In this document: positions 1-11,027 of the stretch, piece by piece
Position numbering within the stretch: position 1 is the stretch's first letter
How the letters are laid out: every line of letters starts with the position of its first letter
Assembly (NCBI GenBank): GCA_028751875.1
Contig: CM054157.1
Location: 53,872,229 to 53,936,228, forward strand
Length of the DNA stretch: 64,000 nucleotides
Origin: Rapana venosa
Lineage: Eukaryota; Mollusca; Gastropoda; Neogastropoda; Muricidae
Direction: 5' to 3'
The notes under the pieces: generated by a model
The model's input: the letters and a program-made list of their open reading frames with translations, nothing else
What the model was told of the DNA's origin: nothing
The model's database searches: none
Program-made: the position numbers and the translations under genes

Positions 1-36
1 CCCCCCCCCCCCCCCCCAACCCCCCCCCCCCCCCCA

Positions 37-115
<79 letters not shown>
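1..115. repeat. C-rich homopolymer tract
   Basis: Almost pure C with scattered A and one T, followed directly by ordinary sequence. It contains a single cccctaacc, which is not enough to call a telomere array. Such runs are hard to base-call, and they recur at 35681-35757 and 53733-53752. Confidence 0.85.
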
Positions 116-116
<1 letters not shown>

Positions 117-159
117 TGCAAAAAATGTCCATGTTGTTAATGTTGTCGTGTTGCGTCAG

Positions 160-306
160 GTGTGTCTGGAGCATGTCCGTGAATACCTGCAACTGGAGGT
201 GCCAGGGCTGGGGGAGGGTCGTCCATCGGTGCTGATGGGGGACGCGGTCATCCTGTCTGACCCCGTCGACCCTGACCAGCCTCAGTACGAGGGCATCGTG
301 CACGAG
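160..306 (+). CDS. MOV10: MOV10-family RNA helicase, exon (upstream beta-barrel region)
   Basis: This is an internal exon of a UPF1-like superfamily 1 RNA helicase of the MOV10/MOV10L1/Armitage group. These proteins act with Argonaute or Piwi in mRNA and transposon silencing. The acceptor is ttgcgtcag at 151-159 and the donor is GAG|gtgtgg at 306/307, leaving 49 codons in phase 0. The translation contains VPGLGEGRPSVLMGD followed by YEGIVHE. That matches the family's pattern 'vPGLaEgRPsllvGD...Y.GyVH' in the domain just before the helicase core. It joins in phase to the exon at 8674. Earlier exons lie outside the window. The assignment to MOV10 rather than MOV10L1 is not resolved. Confidence 0.82.
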
Positions 307-378
307 GTGTGGTGAACATAGTGTCGGGATGGATGGAGGGAGGGACTGCTTCGAGGTGTCTGACCTCTCATGTCGTGC

Positions 379-445
379 TTTCTCTCTCTCTCTTCCACTA
401 TCTCTGTCTGTCTCTGGATCTCTCTCTCTCTCTCTCTTTTCTCTC

Positions 446-498
<53 letters not shown>

Positions 499-500
499 CG
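379..500. repeat. (CT)n microsatellite
   Basis: Interrupted CT dinucleotide tract in the helicase intron, immediately 3' of the exon at 160-306. Confidence 0.9.
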
Positions 501-968
501 GCGATCAAAACATTGTGATGGTGTGAATCAGATGACATCGCCCTGGAATACTCTTGTAATGGAGATACTGGCGAGGAATCTAAGTGTGGTGTTTTGGTAC
601 ATCAAGCAAGAAGAGAAAAACATGTTGCCAGAAGAACGTGTCAGGCTTGCCAGACTTCGTAAAGGGAAGCAGCGTCCTAACACACAACACGCAGAGACAG
701 TGGGGCATGCTGAGCGGGAATTACATCATCTTCGGGACCTGATCCGGTTTTACATGGGCTGACTTCGCTGGCTGCAGACTGGAAAAGGAAAGGCTGTTTT
801 GAAAATTGAGACACGGACAATAATGTATCGAATCTTGATGTACATACCACTACTGCCATGGTTTCCATGTCATTGTAATCGTGTCGCGTTCAATATCGTT
901 TGCTACCGCGCCGCAGCGCTATATGGCTTGATTGCTAAATAGCAATAAATTTTGTCAATTGTCAGTTG

Positions 969-1005
969 TCTCTCTCTCCTTCTCTCTCTCCCTCCCTCCC
1001 TCCCT

Positions 1006-1053
<48 letters not shown>

Positions 1054-1060
1054 CTCTCTC
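969..1060. repeat. (CT)n/(CCCT)n microsatellite
   Basis: A CT tract with an internal run of ccct units (991-1012), lying upstream of the LINE that fills this intron. Confidence 0.9.
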
Positions 1061-1505
1061 GGTGAACTTTCTCCAGCTAGACGTGTGTTGTTACGCTCTG
1101 CCCTTTTCATGGAACTGTCATGTCTACAGTGCATATTAGTTGGTGATTTTTGGCATATGAACTGATCATTAACGTCTCCATCGTTGTATGTCAACATTTC
1201 TGCAAATTAACCAGTATACGGTTAGTAATTAGTACATAAAATATTACTGGCAAAATATAGACAGACTGTTGCCGTGATTTCTAAATATAATTCACCGTTC
1301 TCCTTGCCTCTTCTTTCTCGTGTTGTGTGCTGCACGTGCTGTGAAGTTGTGACAGGCAGGGCAGAGGTGTAAACAGTAGTTTGGTGCATGTGTACCTTGA
1401 ACCCTGTGGCCAAGGGACTGAACTCAAATAAACACTGACAATTTAATGACACTGGAAGGTAGTGAGATTGTTTTCCCTTGAGCAAGAACGCACAAACTTT
1501 GGAAA

Positions 1506-2699
1506 ATGTCACAACAGGACATTTTCACATCCCCACTTAAATGTCATGCAATTTTTGATTGGCGTTTTGCTCAAATTCAGCAAGAACTGCAGCGTCAGTC
1601 TACCCATATCAAAACTGTCATAGATGAAAGATTCGGAAAGCTAGACAACAACATGGCACAAGTTTTAAATGAGATGAGTGAGATGAAACAGGTGGTGGAA
1701 GAAAACAGACAAGACATTGATGATCTGAAGGAAGACAGCAAAACGATTTCAGACAGACTTGACCGACTTGAAAAGAATCTTGAACAGACTGAACAAGATG
1801 CAAAATCCTGCAACGTGATATTCTTTAATATTGAAGAAGACTTTCAGGAAGGCAAGGTCTCAAGTACGGAGATCATCACAGACCTCCTGAATTCTTTTGA
1901 TTCTTCGACCAGCTGGCACCAGGAAGACATCGTCAGGGCCTTTCGTCTTGGGAAACCTCGAGCCCACGGAAGCAGTCCTCGGCCAGTTTTAGTCCAGTTC
2001 AGTCGCTGGGCCTACAAAATGGCTGTTCTGGGGGATTCTCCTCTCAGAGACTACCTCAGATGGAATGGGGTCAGTGTTGCCGCTGACCTTACGTCACGCC
2101 AAAAAGAATTGGTTGACTTTTACCGTAGCCAGGGAAAGATAGCCTACATTTTCAATGGGAAATTACAGGTGAAGGAAAGACAAGCAGCACACACAAAGTC
2201 ATGGCTTTCTGATCAACGAAGCAGAAGGCATGGCGATACAGAATCTGTGCTGGACACTGAGGACTGGCCCCATCACCATCACGGCAGAAATGGCAGACAG
2301 GAAGCAGGACACTTCAACAGACTACCGAGTAAAAACAACGGCCAGGCAAGCAGGTATTATTCAAGGTCTTCTGGTCAACCAACCCATGGCACCACAGCAT
2401 CCAAGGGGATGAACAGAACGACCTACATCAATGAGTCCAGTCAACTGAATTATGGGGACTCAAGAAGCCAGATCAGAGACAGATCCAGAGACTCTAATCT
2501 GGATAGGCAAATCACTCCAAGGCGTGATACCAACTGGAAGCCCATTGCCCCTGGTAACTTCACTTACAGTGAGGTGGTGAGAAAACCATCAATGTCAGAC
2601 AGCAGAAGACTGGTGTTTTACAAAGACCAAAGGAACAGAGTGACTGAAAACAACTACAGAAGACAAAGAGAAGACAAAGAGAACAGTCTGTGCTTATAG
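1506..2699 (+). CDS. LINE ORF1 protein (coiled coil, L1-ORF1p-like RNA-binding fold)
   Basis: This is a 397-residue uninterrupted frame starting at ATG 1506. Residues about 35-100 form a heptad-rich coiled coil (NEMSEMKQVVEENRQDIDDL, then further Leu/Ile heptads). From about residue 102, CNVIFFNIEED begins a domain like the RRM-type core of L1 ORF1 proteins. It is followed by RAFRLGKPR and RPVLVQFSRWAYK. The last 150 residues are Ser/Arg/Gln-rich and probably disordered. Such proteins coat the element's RNA as trimers in a ribonucleoprotein. The frame ends where a second open frame overlaps it, suggesting that the original ORF1 was longer and shifted at about 2690. The intact length suggests a fairly young copy. 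Confidence 0.75.
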   Translation: MSQQDIFTSPLKCHAIFDWRFAQIQQELQRQSTHIKTVIDERFGKLDNNMAQVLNEMSEMKQVVEENRQDIDDLKEDSKTISDRLDRLEKNLEQTEQDAKSCNVIFFNIEEDFQEGKVSSTEIITDLLNSFDSSTSWHQEDIVRAFRLGKPRAHGSSPRPVLVQFSRWAYKMAVLGDSPLRDYLRWNGVSVAADLTSRQKELVDFYRSQGKIAYIFNGKLQVKERQAAHTKSWLSDQRSRRHGDTESVLDTEDWPHHHHGRNGRQEAGHFNRLPSKNNGQASRYYSRSSGQPTHGTTASKGMNRTTYINESSQLNYGDSRSQIRDRSRDSNLDRQITPRRDTNWKPIAPGNFTYSEVVRKPSMSDSRRLVFYKDQRNRVTENNYRRQREDKENSLCL

Positions 2700-3430
2700 A
2701 ACAGAGCCAATCCACTGTGGTTCACAACACTAACACTTCTCTTGTGCAGGACACTAATAGAGAGGACCAGATCAGCAACGACAGGTCAGCTATGAAGGAA
2801 AGAGTAAAGCAGAACAATGATGATCAAGACAATGACAGTACCATTGACAATGATAATAAAAATAAAGATGAACATACCGACGATGACGAAATTAGCAATG
2901 CCAGAACTGACGAGGACTTGATAGAAAATGTGGATGATACCGACTTTGACCATGAAGAAATACCAGAAGTGACTGACACTGATTTTGACATACAAGCTGA
3001 GTCTGCAAATCTCAGTATGAACGAAGTGTGTGCATCCACTCATAATAAGTCCAATGAAACAGCGACAAAGGATAGGAATACACCAGAGAAGGAAGCAGTA
3101 GCTGAACAGACAGACACAATTGACAGCAGCCATGTACCCAAAACACAAAAAATAATTGTAGAAAAGAAAAGCGAGGCAAAGCAGGGTAAAACTTGCGATG
3201 CCGGTTTGTCAGCATCAGGAAGGCAAGCCAGGCCACCTAGGCGTGCTGCCTCTCAGAAACAAACAGGCACACAAAAAAGCTCGCAGGGGGTCTCACGTAG
3301 ATCTGTCAGCCAGTCCAGCATCCTAGACTCTCTCCAACGAGTGTCAGTGGATGACCACTCCAAAGGGAGTGAAAGGATGGGTGAGAAAGGGAAGTCTCAT
3401 TCTAAAGGAGCACCTGGCTCCAGCAAATAG
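2690..3430 (+). CDS. LINE ORF1 3' extension, acidic then basic (frame shifted)
   Basis: This open frame of about 246 codons overlaps the end of ORF1 by ten bases and has no ATG at its start. It is therefore more likely a continuation by frameshift than a separate gene. Residues about 35-110 are extremely Asp/Glu/Asn-rich. The last 70 residues are Arg/Ser/Lys-rich (RQARPPRRAASQK and similar). No domain was recognised. The alternating charge suggests a disordered nucleic-acid-associating tail. Confidence 0.45.
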   Translation: MLIEQSQSTVVHNTNTSLVQDTNREDQISNDRSAMKERVKQNNDDQDNDSTIDNDNKNKDEHTDDDEISNARTDEDLIENVDDTDFDHEEIPEVTDTDFDIQAESANLSMNEVCASTHNKSNETATKDRNTPEKEAVAEQTDTIDSSHVPKTQKIIVEKKSEAKQGKTCDAGLSASGRQARPPRRAASQKQTGTQKSSQGVSRRSVSQSSILDSLQRVSVDDHSKGSERMGEKGKSHSKGAPGSSK

Positions 3431-3478
3431 GAGACTGGCCGGGCCACAATAAATGTAACTAAAGCTAGAGGTATTCAA

Positions 3479-6400
3479 AGTCCCTCTCATGGCAATGTTT
3501 GTATACCCAAAGAAAGCCATAGCTGTCAAGACTCTAGTTATGTTGTACATAATGTAAATATCACACAGCTTCGTTTTCTTAATTACAATGTTAATGGTTT
3601 GCTCCAGAAACTAGAGAACAGGGATTTCATAGATTTTCTCTTGATGCATGATTTTATTTGCCTAACAGAAACTTTTGTTGCAGACACTTTTGATTCATCA
3701 CTTTTCTCTGATTTTGTTATATTTACTTCCAAAGCTAAAAAATTGTCCCACCAAGGAAGATATTCTGGAGGGTTGATTGTCATGATTAGAAAGAAAATAG
3801 CAGTTTTTGTTGAAAAGATTAACATTGAATTAGATAATACAATTGTTACTAAGATTTACAAAGATATGTTTTCAACTGACAAGCATATACTTGTAGTAGT
3901 ACCTATATTCCACCTCATGATTCCATGTTCGGACACTTCAGCAAAATGGATATGGGATGGAAATGTTGGAACAATGTATACTAGACCTGCAGGACTCAAA
4001 TGACGATTTTTACCTTAATGTTAATGGGAGATTTCAATGCTAGAACTTCGAATGGTAACTATTCATTTTGTGATGATAATTTTGATTTTGATGTAACAGA
4101 CTCTACCACTGATGATTTTTTGAGGAATTCTCAAGACAACAATACAAACGTATTTGGTAGGCAACTTCTTGAAATATGTAACATGTTTGATTGTATGATA
4201 CTGAATGGTCTGTGTCAATCAAAATTTGATGATGGTTTTACATATATCTCATCTTCAGGAGCCAGTACTGTTGATTATTTTGTTCTTTCTTGCAAATTAT
4301 TTTTAAGTGTAAATATTGTTGCCATTGATATAGAAAACGTGACTGAGTCTGATCATTTACCAATTATTATGACGATTAACTGGAATGATGACATAATTGA
4401 AGATAATAATAAAGAGAGTAAAGAGTCAAATATTGATACAGAAAAACTTGTCTGGAAAGAGGATAAGAAGAGGACTTCATTAGATCACTAAGTAGTAACC
4501 AATTCAAGAAATATTAAAAAGGCTATAGATTTACTCGACAGTGATGTAGATAAGGGTTTAGATCTTTTTGTCCAGTGTTTAAGGAATCCAGCCAATGCAT
4601 GTTAGTGAAAACTGTCAAGAGACAGAGAAAGCAGTCAGAATGGTTTGATTCTGAGTGCTATCCAGTAAAAAAGGAAACTAGAAAAGCTTTGAATATTTTA
4701 GAAAAATAAAAAATGATGATAACAGACTTCTGTATGTCACAGCACGAAAAAAGTATAAAAAGTTATTAAAATCCAAAAGACAAGCATTCAGAAAGCTAAA
4801 GTAGAGTCTCTCACTACAAATATTTCTAACTCAGCACTTTTCTGGGAAAGAACTTAGAAGTATGGGCTGTAATGATAAAGAGAAACCTAAAAATAATATA
4901 AAAACTTCAGACTGGGTAAATCATTTTAAAAGTGTGTTTCAAAGTAGTGAAACTTCCCTTAATCAGCATGCAAATATAGATGTTAATTTGTCTGAAGAGA
5001 GTGAACATGAACTCAACAAAGAGATATCTGAAGAAGAAGTACGTAGAGCTGTAAATAAATTGAAGGGTGGAAAAGCCAGTGGAATTGATGGAATTATGGC
5101 TGAAATGTTAAAAAATGGTGACAGTGAGGTTTTAATAACTTTCTTATCAAGCTTTTCAATACTATATTCAGCAAGGGTATTTATCCTCATGTTTGGTCAA
5201 AGGCTGTGATAATACCAATTTATAAGAAAGGAGATTTAGATATTGCAGACAATTACAGGGGCGTTTCCCTGCTAAGCATCTTATCAAAGTGTTATACATC
5301 CTTAACTGTATGAATGGCTAGAAAATAATGATCTCATTTGTGAAAATCAGGCAGGTTTTCGAAAAAAATACTCTACTGTCGATCAGATTTTTAACCTCTA
5401 TGCAGTAGTCGAAAAATGTATGTCAAAGAAAGGCAGAAAGCTTTATGTTGCTTTTGTAGACTTCAAGAAAGCCTTCGATTCAGTTAGGCATGAAAAACTT
5501 CTTGAATGTGTAGCAAACCAAGGTATAAGGGGTAAATTCTTTGCTACATTATCATCTATGTATATGTCGTTGGTGTCATGTATCAGAGTTAATGATGAAT
5601 TGTCAGAGTTTTTTGAGTGCCCAATAGGTGTAAGACAAGGCTGTGTACTAAGCCCTACATTGTTTACAATATTCATCAATCAGTTGGCTAATCATATTAA
5701 TGAAAAGGGCAGGCATGGAATCCAAATACTGCCTGATATTTTTGAACTATTTTATTACTTTTTGCTGACGACGTAGCTTTACTTTCAGTGACCCCATTTG
5801 GATTACAGCAGCAACTGATATTCTGCAAACTATATTGTGATAACATGCAGTTAAATGTTAATTTTGATAAAACGAAGGTCATGGTATTTAGAAAAGGGGG
5901 ATTTTTAGCAAAACATGAAAATGGTTTTATAAGGGTGTTAAGCTGGACGTAGTTAATCAATATTGCTATTTAGGTTTCACTTTTACAACAAGATTAGTAC
6001 AAAGTTTGGCACTGAGAAACTAGTAATTAAAGGTAAAAAAGCAGTCATCCAGTTAAACAAAGCATTTAATAGGTATAAGGAAATGAATGCAAGCACGTTT
6101 TTTAAGGTTTTTGATGTTAAAGTTCAGCCTATTTTGTTATATGCTTCAGAAATATGGGGTTTAAGTAGAATGGACCATATTGAAAAAGTTCACATGTCAG
6201 CAAGTAAGAGGTTTTTAGGAGTTCCAATAAGAACACCCAATAAAATGGTGTATGGTGAATTGGGTAGGTATCCTCTTTATATTAATTCTTATACCAATGT
6301 TATTAAATACCTGTTTAAGCTACTACAAATGAGTTCAAACAGATTGCCATACAGTGGCTACCAAATGCTATTGGAACTAGATAAAAATGGAAAAGAATGC

Positions 6401-6995
6401 TGGGTATCAAAAATAAGAGAAATTTTGTGCGAAACAGGATTTAATATTGTATGGTTACAACAAGGTGTTGGTGATGTAAAGGCTTTTTTACGTGTATTTA
6501 AGCAAAGATTAGTAGACATGTTCATTCAGAATGGCATGGAACTATAAGAGATAAAGAGAGGTATGAAAATTATAGATCATTCAAAACTATCTTGGAAAAG
6601 AGGAATACATTTACTTTACAGATACTTACTGTTTTCGAGTTGCTATTACACAGGCTAGATTAAATGTTTTGCCTCTTATGAATAATGTTAATAGATACAG
6701 TATTAATGATCAAGAAAAGTTCTGTCTATTTTGTAAAACAAAAGTCGAAAACGAAGCCCACTTTTTGTTCGATTGTCCAATGTACTCAGATCTCAGGGAT
6801 AAGTTTTTGACTAACTGTATAAATATACCTTTGTCAGTTTTACTTATAACATCAAATAGAGAACGTAGTCATTATCTATCCAGATATATTTTTCATTTAT
6901 TAATAGAAGGAAGAAATTGCTGTGTCAAATATCAGTTAATGATGGGTGTGTTAAAGCTTTGTATGCACATGTATGATCCAGATCCTGAATTTTAA
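3479..6995 (+). pseudogene. LINE ORF2: endonuclease-reverse transcriptase, frameshifted
   Basis: The endonuclease starts near 3560 with LNYNVNGL, then LTETF, LMGDFNART (4024-4050) and SDHLPI (about 4350), the expected catalytic set of an APE-type nuclease. The reverse transcriptase follows: KGGKASGIDGI (5066 on), IIPIYKKGDL, VDFKKAFDSV (5455 on), GVRQGCVLSP (5630 on) and FADDVALLS (5763 on). A thumb/connection region occupies 5963-6547. A C-terminal knuckle, CLFCKTK...HFLFDCP, lies at 6722-6780. The motifs fall in several different frames, with breaks near 3930, 4490-4860, 5209, 5770, 5950 and 6550. This copy therefore cannot make one protein. All catalytic motifs are still readable, which argues for recent decay or consensus indels. 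Confidence 0.82.
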
Positions 6996-7179
6996 TGTTG
7001 CATTTTGACTGATACTGATTTTGATGTCTACTGTCTAAAGTATTGATGCAGTATGTCATGAATGTGTATCAAATGCTAACCTTGTTCGAGATATGAGCCT
7101 CAAAGATCGGTTGTTTTCCATGTGTGATCAAAATTTGCATACCAATATATTGGTTTTCCTCTTTCCCCCAAACTCCGTG

Positions 7180-7230
7180 TATTGTGGCCTTAGGCCAATG
7201 TACATATTAAAACTGTTCAGAGTTCAGAGT
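7180..7230 (+). other. LINE-1 3' terminal tail
   Basis: The segment attgtggccttaggccaatg followed by a doubled ttcagag motif closes the element. A near-identical tail stands alone at 10803-10856, also followed by CT repeats. Confidence 0.6.
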
Positions 7231-7441
<211 letters not shown>

Positions 7442-7448
7442 CCTGTCA

Positions 7449-7757
7449 TCAAACGGTCAGTCAGCACCTATTGTTGTCTGTCATATGAGCGAAAATGCAT
7501 CATGCTGCTGTTAAGCACCTGACAAGTCAGGCCCAGTGCATCCGACTTCAGTATAATTGTTATATTTTAGAAATCTTTCTGGCAGAAAAGGCAAGAGAAT
7601 GGCCCAAGATGGAAGAAAATAGATGAGAAAGAGGTGACAGGAAGAAAAAGAACAAGGCAGATACAAAGACAAGAGGGAATTCCCAGCACAGAATTTCCAG
7701 AAGGTGGGGATGCTATTTGTACTGACAGGCCCCTGGCATCCCCATGGGGGGATTGTG
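7449..7757. repeat. Intronic duplicated segment, copy 1
   Basis: It runs from atcaaacggtcag through cctgacaagtcaggcccag to catccccatgggggg. A clearly related copy lies at 11028-11345 in the same orientation. Both sit just downstream of the same LINE tail plus pyrimidine repeat. No open frame is shared. Confidence 0.65.
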
Positions 7758-8044
7758 ATGTTAAACATTGTCATGCAATGTGTCTTGGTTATGTTAAAGA
7801 GTGGTAGAGTTCATCCTTTCACAACATCCCCCCCCCCCTCCCCAAAAATACGGAAAAAAAAAGACAAACAAATGCACTGAATTTCTATTATATTGTTTCT
7901 CAATGAACTCGGATCTGGCACCTTTTCTCTCTTTGCTTTTTTTCACATCCTGCTCATTTGTAAAGGTCAGTGCATGCAGGTGTTTTTCTTTGGGGGGGGA
8001 GGGAGGGTAAGTATATGTTTTCTCACCTGTTCTTACTGGTACAA

Positions 8045-8280
8045 ATGGTCTACTCCTTCAGATGAGACGATAAACCGAGGCCCCATGTGCAAACACACGC
8101 AGAACATCTTGCGCACACGTTAAAACCCTGTTCCGCTTTTTGTAAGAGTAGGCCATTGTGTGCCGGTGGGAACAGATGACAGAATTTACAAAACCGCATA
8201 CACACAGGGACTGGATGTAAAAAAGCACATGAGTGCTTATTCCATTATCCTTGATACAATAAAATAAAATAATAAAAGGT
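8045..8280 (+). repeat. SINE/LINE 3' fragment with A-rich tail
   Basis: This begins with the common invertebrate motif cttcagatgagacgataaac. It continues through gccattgtgtgccggtggga and ggactggatgtaaaaaagca and ends in aaaataaaataataaaa. Related sequence recurs at 28275-28510. The reverse complement of its last part recurs at 53549-53640 and 54643-54720. Confidence 0.55.
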
Positions 8281-8289
8281 AGAAGAGGT

Positions 8290-8505
8290 TTTAACTTGTG
8301 TGCAAGATGTTCTCTCTGTGTGTGTGTGTGTGTTCACTCAAGGAGCCCTTCGTTTACAGTCTCATCTGAAGGACGTTCAGGGCAGTGAAGTCTGTACTGA
8401 TGTTAACTCCAGGGATCCTCCTTAAACAGGGGTCTCGGTGGTGGCTCGATCCCAGGCTGTCAAATTGCAAGCGCATCGCTCTAACCACTAGGCTATCCTG
8501 CCCCC
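8290..8505 (-). repeat. tRNA-derived SINE
   Basis: Read on the - strand, a tRNA-like head (8505 downward) has A box-like tagcctagtggttagagc and B box-like gggatcgagcc. It is followed by the ttcagatgagactgtaaacg motif. A poly-C run (8502-8520) abuts the head. Confidence 0.55.
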
Positions 8506-8673
8506 CCTCCCCCCCCCCCCCAATATGGAAAGTTTTTTACAGTCCCTAAATAGGAAATCTCTGCTGGGTCATGAACACATTCACAATAATAACAACCACA
8601 AGTTTGGTGACTGTACCGTTGTTTAGGGGTTTGTGGTTTTAGGGGTTTGTTCGTTTTTTTAATTTATTTTCAG

Positions 8674-8765
8674 CTTCACAGCAATGCGGTGATGCTGAAG
8701 TTCAACACAGATTTCCACTGTCGCTACGACGGGAAAGATTATAACGTGGCCTTCACTTTCAACAG
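8674..8765 (+). CDS. MOV10: MOV10-family RNA helicase, second exon in window
   Basis: The acceptor is aatttattttcag at 8661-8673. The 30 codons plus 2 bases include AVMLKFNTDFHCRYDGKDY and FTFNR. These match the MOV10 stretch 'vkLkF...fh..y.G..y.V.FtfNR' that leads into the helicase core. The exon follows the one at 160-306 in phase 0. The best donor is the non-canonical AACAG|gcaagt (GC-AG class). With that boundary the exon ends in phase 2, exactly as the next exon (10914) needs. Confidence 0.82.
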
Positions 8766-8935
8766 GCAAGTCTTTGTTTTATGAAAACTTCATGTTTTGA
8801 ATGTGTGTTAATAGGGTCAGAAAGCAGTGAATAATGTCAAGTCTCTTTTTTTGCTTCAACCTTTTTTTTTGGGGGGGGGGGGGGGGATGTATTGTCAAAA
8901 TTTAAAATATTGTATCGATTATTTTGAATAATGTG

Positions 8936-9003
8936 AGCGCTTTGAATATTTTGAGCGCTTTGATTTGTTGCTTTACAAGATTCAGCGCTATATAAATTCC
9001 ATA

Positions 9004-9035
<32 letters not shown>
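8936..9035 (+). repeat. SINE 3' tail with (ATT)n
   Basis: The segment gcgctttgatttgttgcttt, then acaagattcagcgctatata, then (att)n. The same tail ends the SINE at 46262, so this is a 5'-truncated member of that family. Confidence 0.65.
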
Positions 9036-9037
<2 letters not shown>

Positions 9038-10262
9038 AATGTTGTAGTAATAACCAACGTCTTGAAGAGCTATTCTGCTGTCATCTGGAAAAAAAACATC
9101 ATTTTATTTTTACAGTTTCTGTGTATTTGGCTACTTGTGAAAAGTTGGGAGATTTATTTCAGAATGCAAGAAACTTAGTTTGTTGTAGATTCTGTTGTGC
9201 ATGAATTCCCACAGCGCGCCTATACAGCAGCACTCAGTCAAAGGTTCAGGCAGAGTGCTAAAATTAGCGCGCCCCGACCTTTTTACCCCCACACCCCTCC
9301 CATTTCTTCACCCCTCCCCTTCCCCCTCCTCACAGCATCTCAAGCCTAGTAGCACGTACACATGCTTGCGCGGCAGGCCTAAGCCTAAGGCTACAGATCT
9401 GGGCTAGGCTAGGCCTACAGGAGACAAGCCCGCTGTGTGCGTGCGTGCGGCCTGCCTATCCTCTTAACACACACAGGCACTAAGCCTAGGCTAGATTGAG
9501 ACAGCAAACAGTCAAGATTTTGCCCAAATTTGAGCCCTTCAAAACTGATGAACACGTATCCTAAATACAACAAAAGTTGATTCAGCTTAAAAATCAAACA
9601 TTAACATGACATACCAGACTTTGCCAAAGTGAAACTTAAACGATTTCAGGAGGAAAATTGCGATCCATTTACGTCACTTGCACAGAAATTATCACTCTCA
9701 ATACTCAACAAAGAAGAGCTATCTGGTGAGAACATCCAATCTATCTGTTATTTTTGTTTATAACGCCAACACAAAAGTGTTATACTTGTTCAAATTCACG
9801 TCTCCACAACAACAAGAGAACACTGCACTGAATACACCTGAATGTAGCGCTGAAGAATATGACAAACGTATCAAAAAGCACTTAAAAGTCGGAAATTAAA
9901 ATCCGTGTGGCCACTTTCTCCCGCTGAAACAGTGGAAAGAACGCCACGCTATCTTGATGGTGCCAAACTGGACCAGTGCATATGGTCGGTGCCAGAGCTA
10001 AAAATAAGCACATCAGGGGTCAAGTTCCAGCGTCTAAGTGCAGCAGAGAATGGGGGAAAACGACTGTCGTGTTCCACATTATACACAGACTCCTAAATCT
10101 GTCACTCAAAAGACTTGCACCCAAACCGCCTGTCAAGGTCAGATGGAAGGGAGTTTGAGAAAAATGTAGCTACGGTTCAAAGAAAAGCAACAGCCTGAGA
10201 TTTCTGTGCATTTTAGACAGGGACTGAAAGAAAAAATTTGAGATTTCCATTTACACACGCAC
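9036..10262. other. Intron, no gene seen
   Basis: Ordinary intronic sequence between helicase exons. Around 9270-9440 it is C-rich with several overlapping cctaggct/aggcct palindromes. I see no conserved domain or splice-flanked exon. Confidence 0.5.
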
Positions 10263-10640
10263 ATGCACACACTCTTACTCCTACACGCACATACACACAC
10301 ACACACACCATCCTCTCTCTCTCTTTCTCTCTCTTCCTCTCTCTCTCTCTCTTTCTCTCTCTCTCTTTCTCTCTCTCTCTTCATCATACAGAATGAGCAT
10401 ATAAGTCCATGGACTTTGGACAATGGCTGGTTGCAGTGGCTGGGATTGATTTTGTATCTGATGACCATTGTTTGAGAATTCTTTTGAAGATGGCAACAAC
10501 GGATCTTACGTCGATACTGACATGATTCAAGATGTTCGCAGACAAGAATGCAGTCGCAAACAAATTCTCTCTCTGTCTCTGTCTGTCTCTCTGTCTCTCT
10601 GTCTCTCTCTCTCTCTGTCTCTCTCTCTCTCACTCTCTCG

Positions 10641-10691
<51 letters not shown>

Positions 10692-10718
10692 CTCTCCCTC
10701 TCTCTTCTCTCTCTGTGT
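10263..10718. repeat. (CA)n and (CT)n microsatellites
   Basis: CA at about 10263-10308, CT at 10314-10381 and CT at 10566-10718. The segment between the CT tracts starts tcatcatacagaatgagcat and is repeated at 10869 on, just before the next helicase exon. This indicates a local duplication. Confidence 0.8.
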
Positions 10719-10802
10719 CTCCATCACAATAATAATTATGTGAAATGTTTCCAATGTTTATAAGTTTCATACCTTCACCCCCCCACCCCCCACCCCCCAC
10801 GG

Positions 10803-10856
10803 TGTATTGTGGCCTAAGGCCAAAGTACCATTAAACCATTTCAGAGTTCAGAGTTC
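10803..10856 (+). repeat. Isolated LINE-1 3' tail
   Basis: This is nearly the same as 7180-7230: gtattgtggcctaaggccaa, then a doubled ttcagag motif, followed by (CT)n. No LINE coding sequence lies upstream. It is a severely 5'-truncated insertion or part of the duplication with 7180-7757. Confidence 0.6.
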
Positions 10857-10913
10857 TCTCTCTCTCTTCATCATTCAGAATGAACATATAAGTCCATGAA
10901 TAACTGGTTTCAG

Positions 10914-10975
10914 AACTTCATTTCGTCGATGCCATCAAGCAGTGCAGTTGGCCGTGGCAACGTTTGGAGAGGAAG
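10914..10975 (+). CDS. MOV10: MOV10-family RNA helicase, third exon in window
   Basis: The acceptor is taactggtttcag (to 10913) and the donor GGAAG|gtcagt. The first base completes the Arg codon left by the GC donor at 8765. The translation then reads TSFRRCHQAVQLAVATFGEE, matching the family motif 'NR.plRr.HrAv.la'. The length of 62 bases leaves phase 1. A short exon in exactly the right place, with a perfect phase join, strongly supports the gene model and the GC-AG intron before it. Confidence 0.8.
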
Positions 10976-11027
10976 GTCAGTCACTTAATCAGTCAGTTCT
11001 TCTCTCAAACACTGTCTTCTTCATCAT

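Larger units (their letters stand above)
307..1221. other. Intron 5' part with two (CT)n tracts, no gene seen
   Basis: This is the start of the 8.4-kb helicase intron. Pyrimidine tracts run at about 379-500 and 969-1060. The Leu/Ser-rich or Arg/Glu-rich reading frames through them are translations of (CT)n or (GA)n and are not genes. The sequence between the tracts shows no recognisable domain. Confidence 0.7.
1222..7230 (+). mobile_element. Non-LTR retrotransposon (LINE-1), near full length, decayed
   Basis: This element of about 6 kb lies in the same orientation as the host helicase gene. In order it has: a probable 5' UTR; ORF1 with a coiled coil and an RNA-binding-type core; an acidic second frame; and ORF2 with an apurinic-type endonuclease, a reverse transcriptase and a C-terminal Cys/His knuckle. 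It ends in a short 3' tail (7180-7230) with a doubled ttcagag motif that runs into a (CT)n tract. ORF2 is broken by several frameshifts. The 5' limit is a guess, since no target-site duplication was found. The clade is uncertain: the VDFKKAFDSV and FADDVALL reverse transcriptase motifs and the CxxC...HFLFDCP knuckle fit CR1, I or related groups. Confidence 0.8.

Noticed and set aside
1..115. Telomere (ccctaa) array
   Set aside because: Only one cccctaac occurs; the rest is poly-C.
9905..10158. Two overlapping frames of about 60 codons
   Set aside because: No similarity to the helicase linker expected here and not bounded by usable splice sites; the true exon is at 10914.
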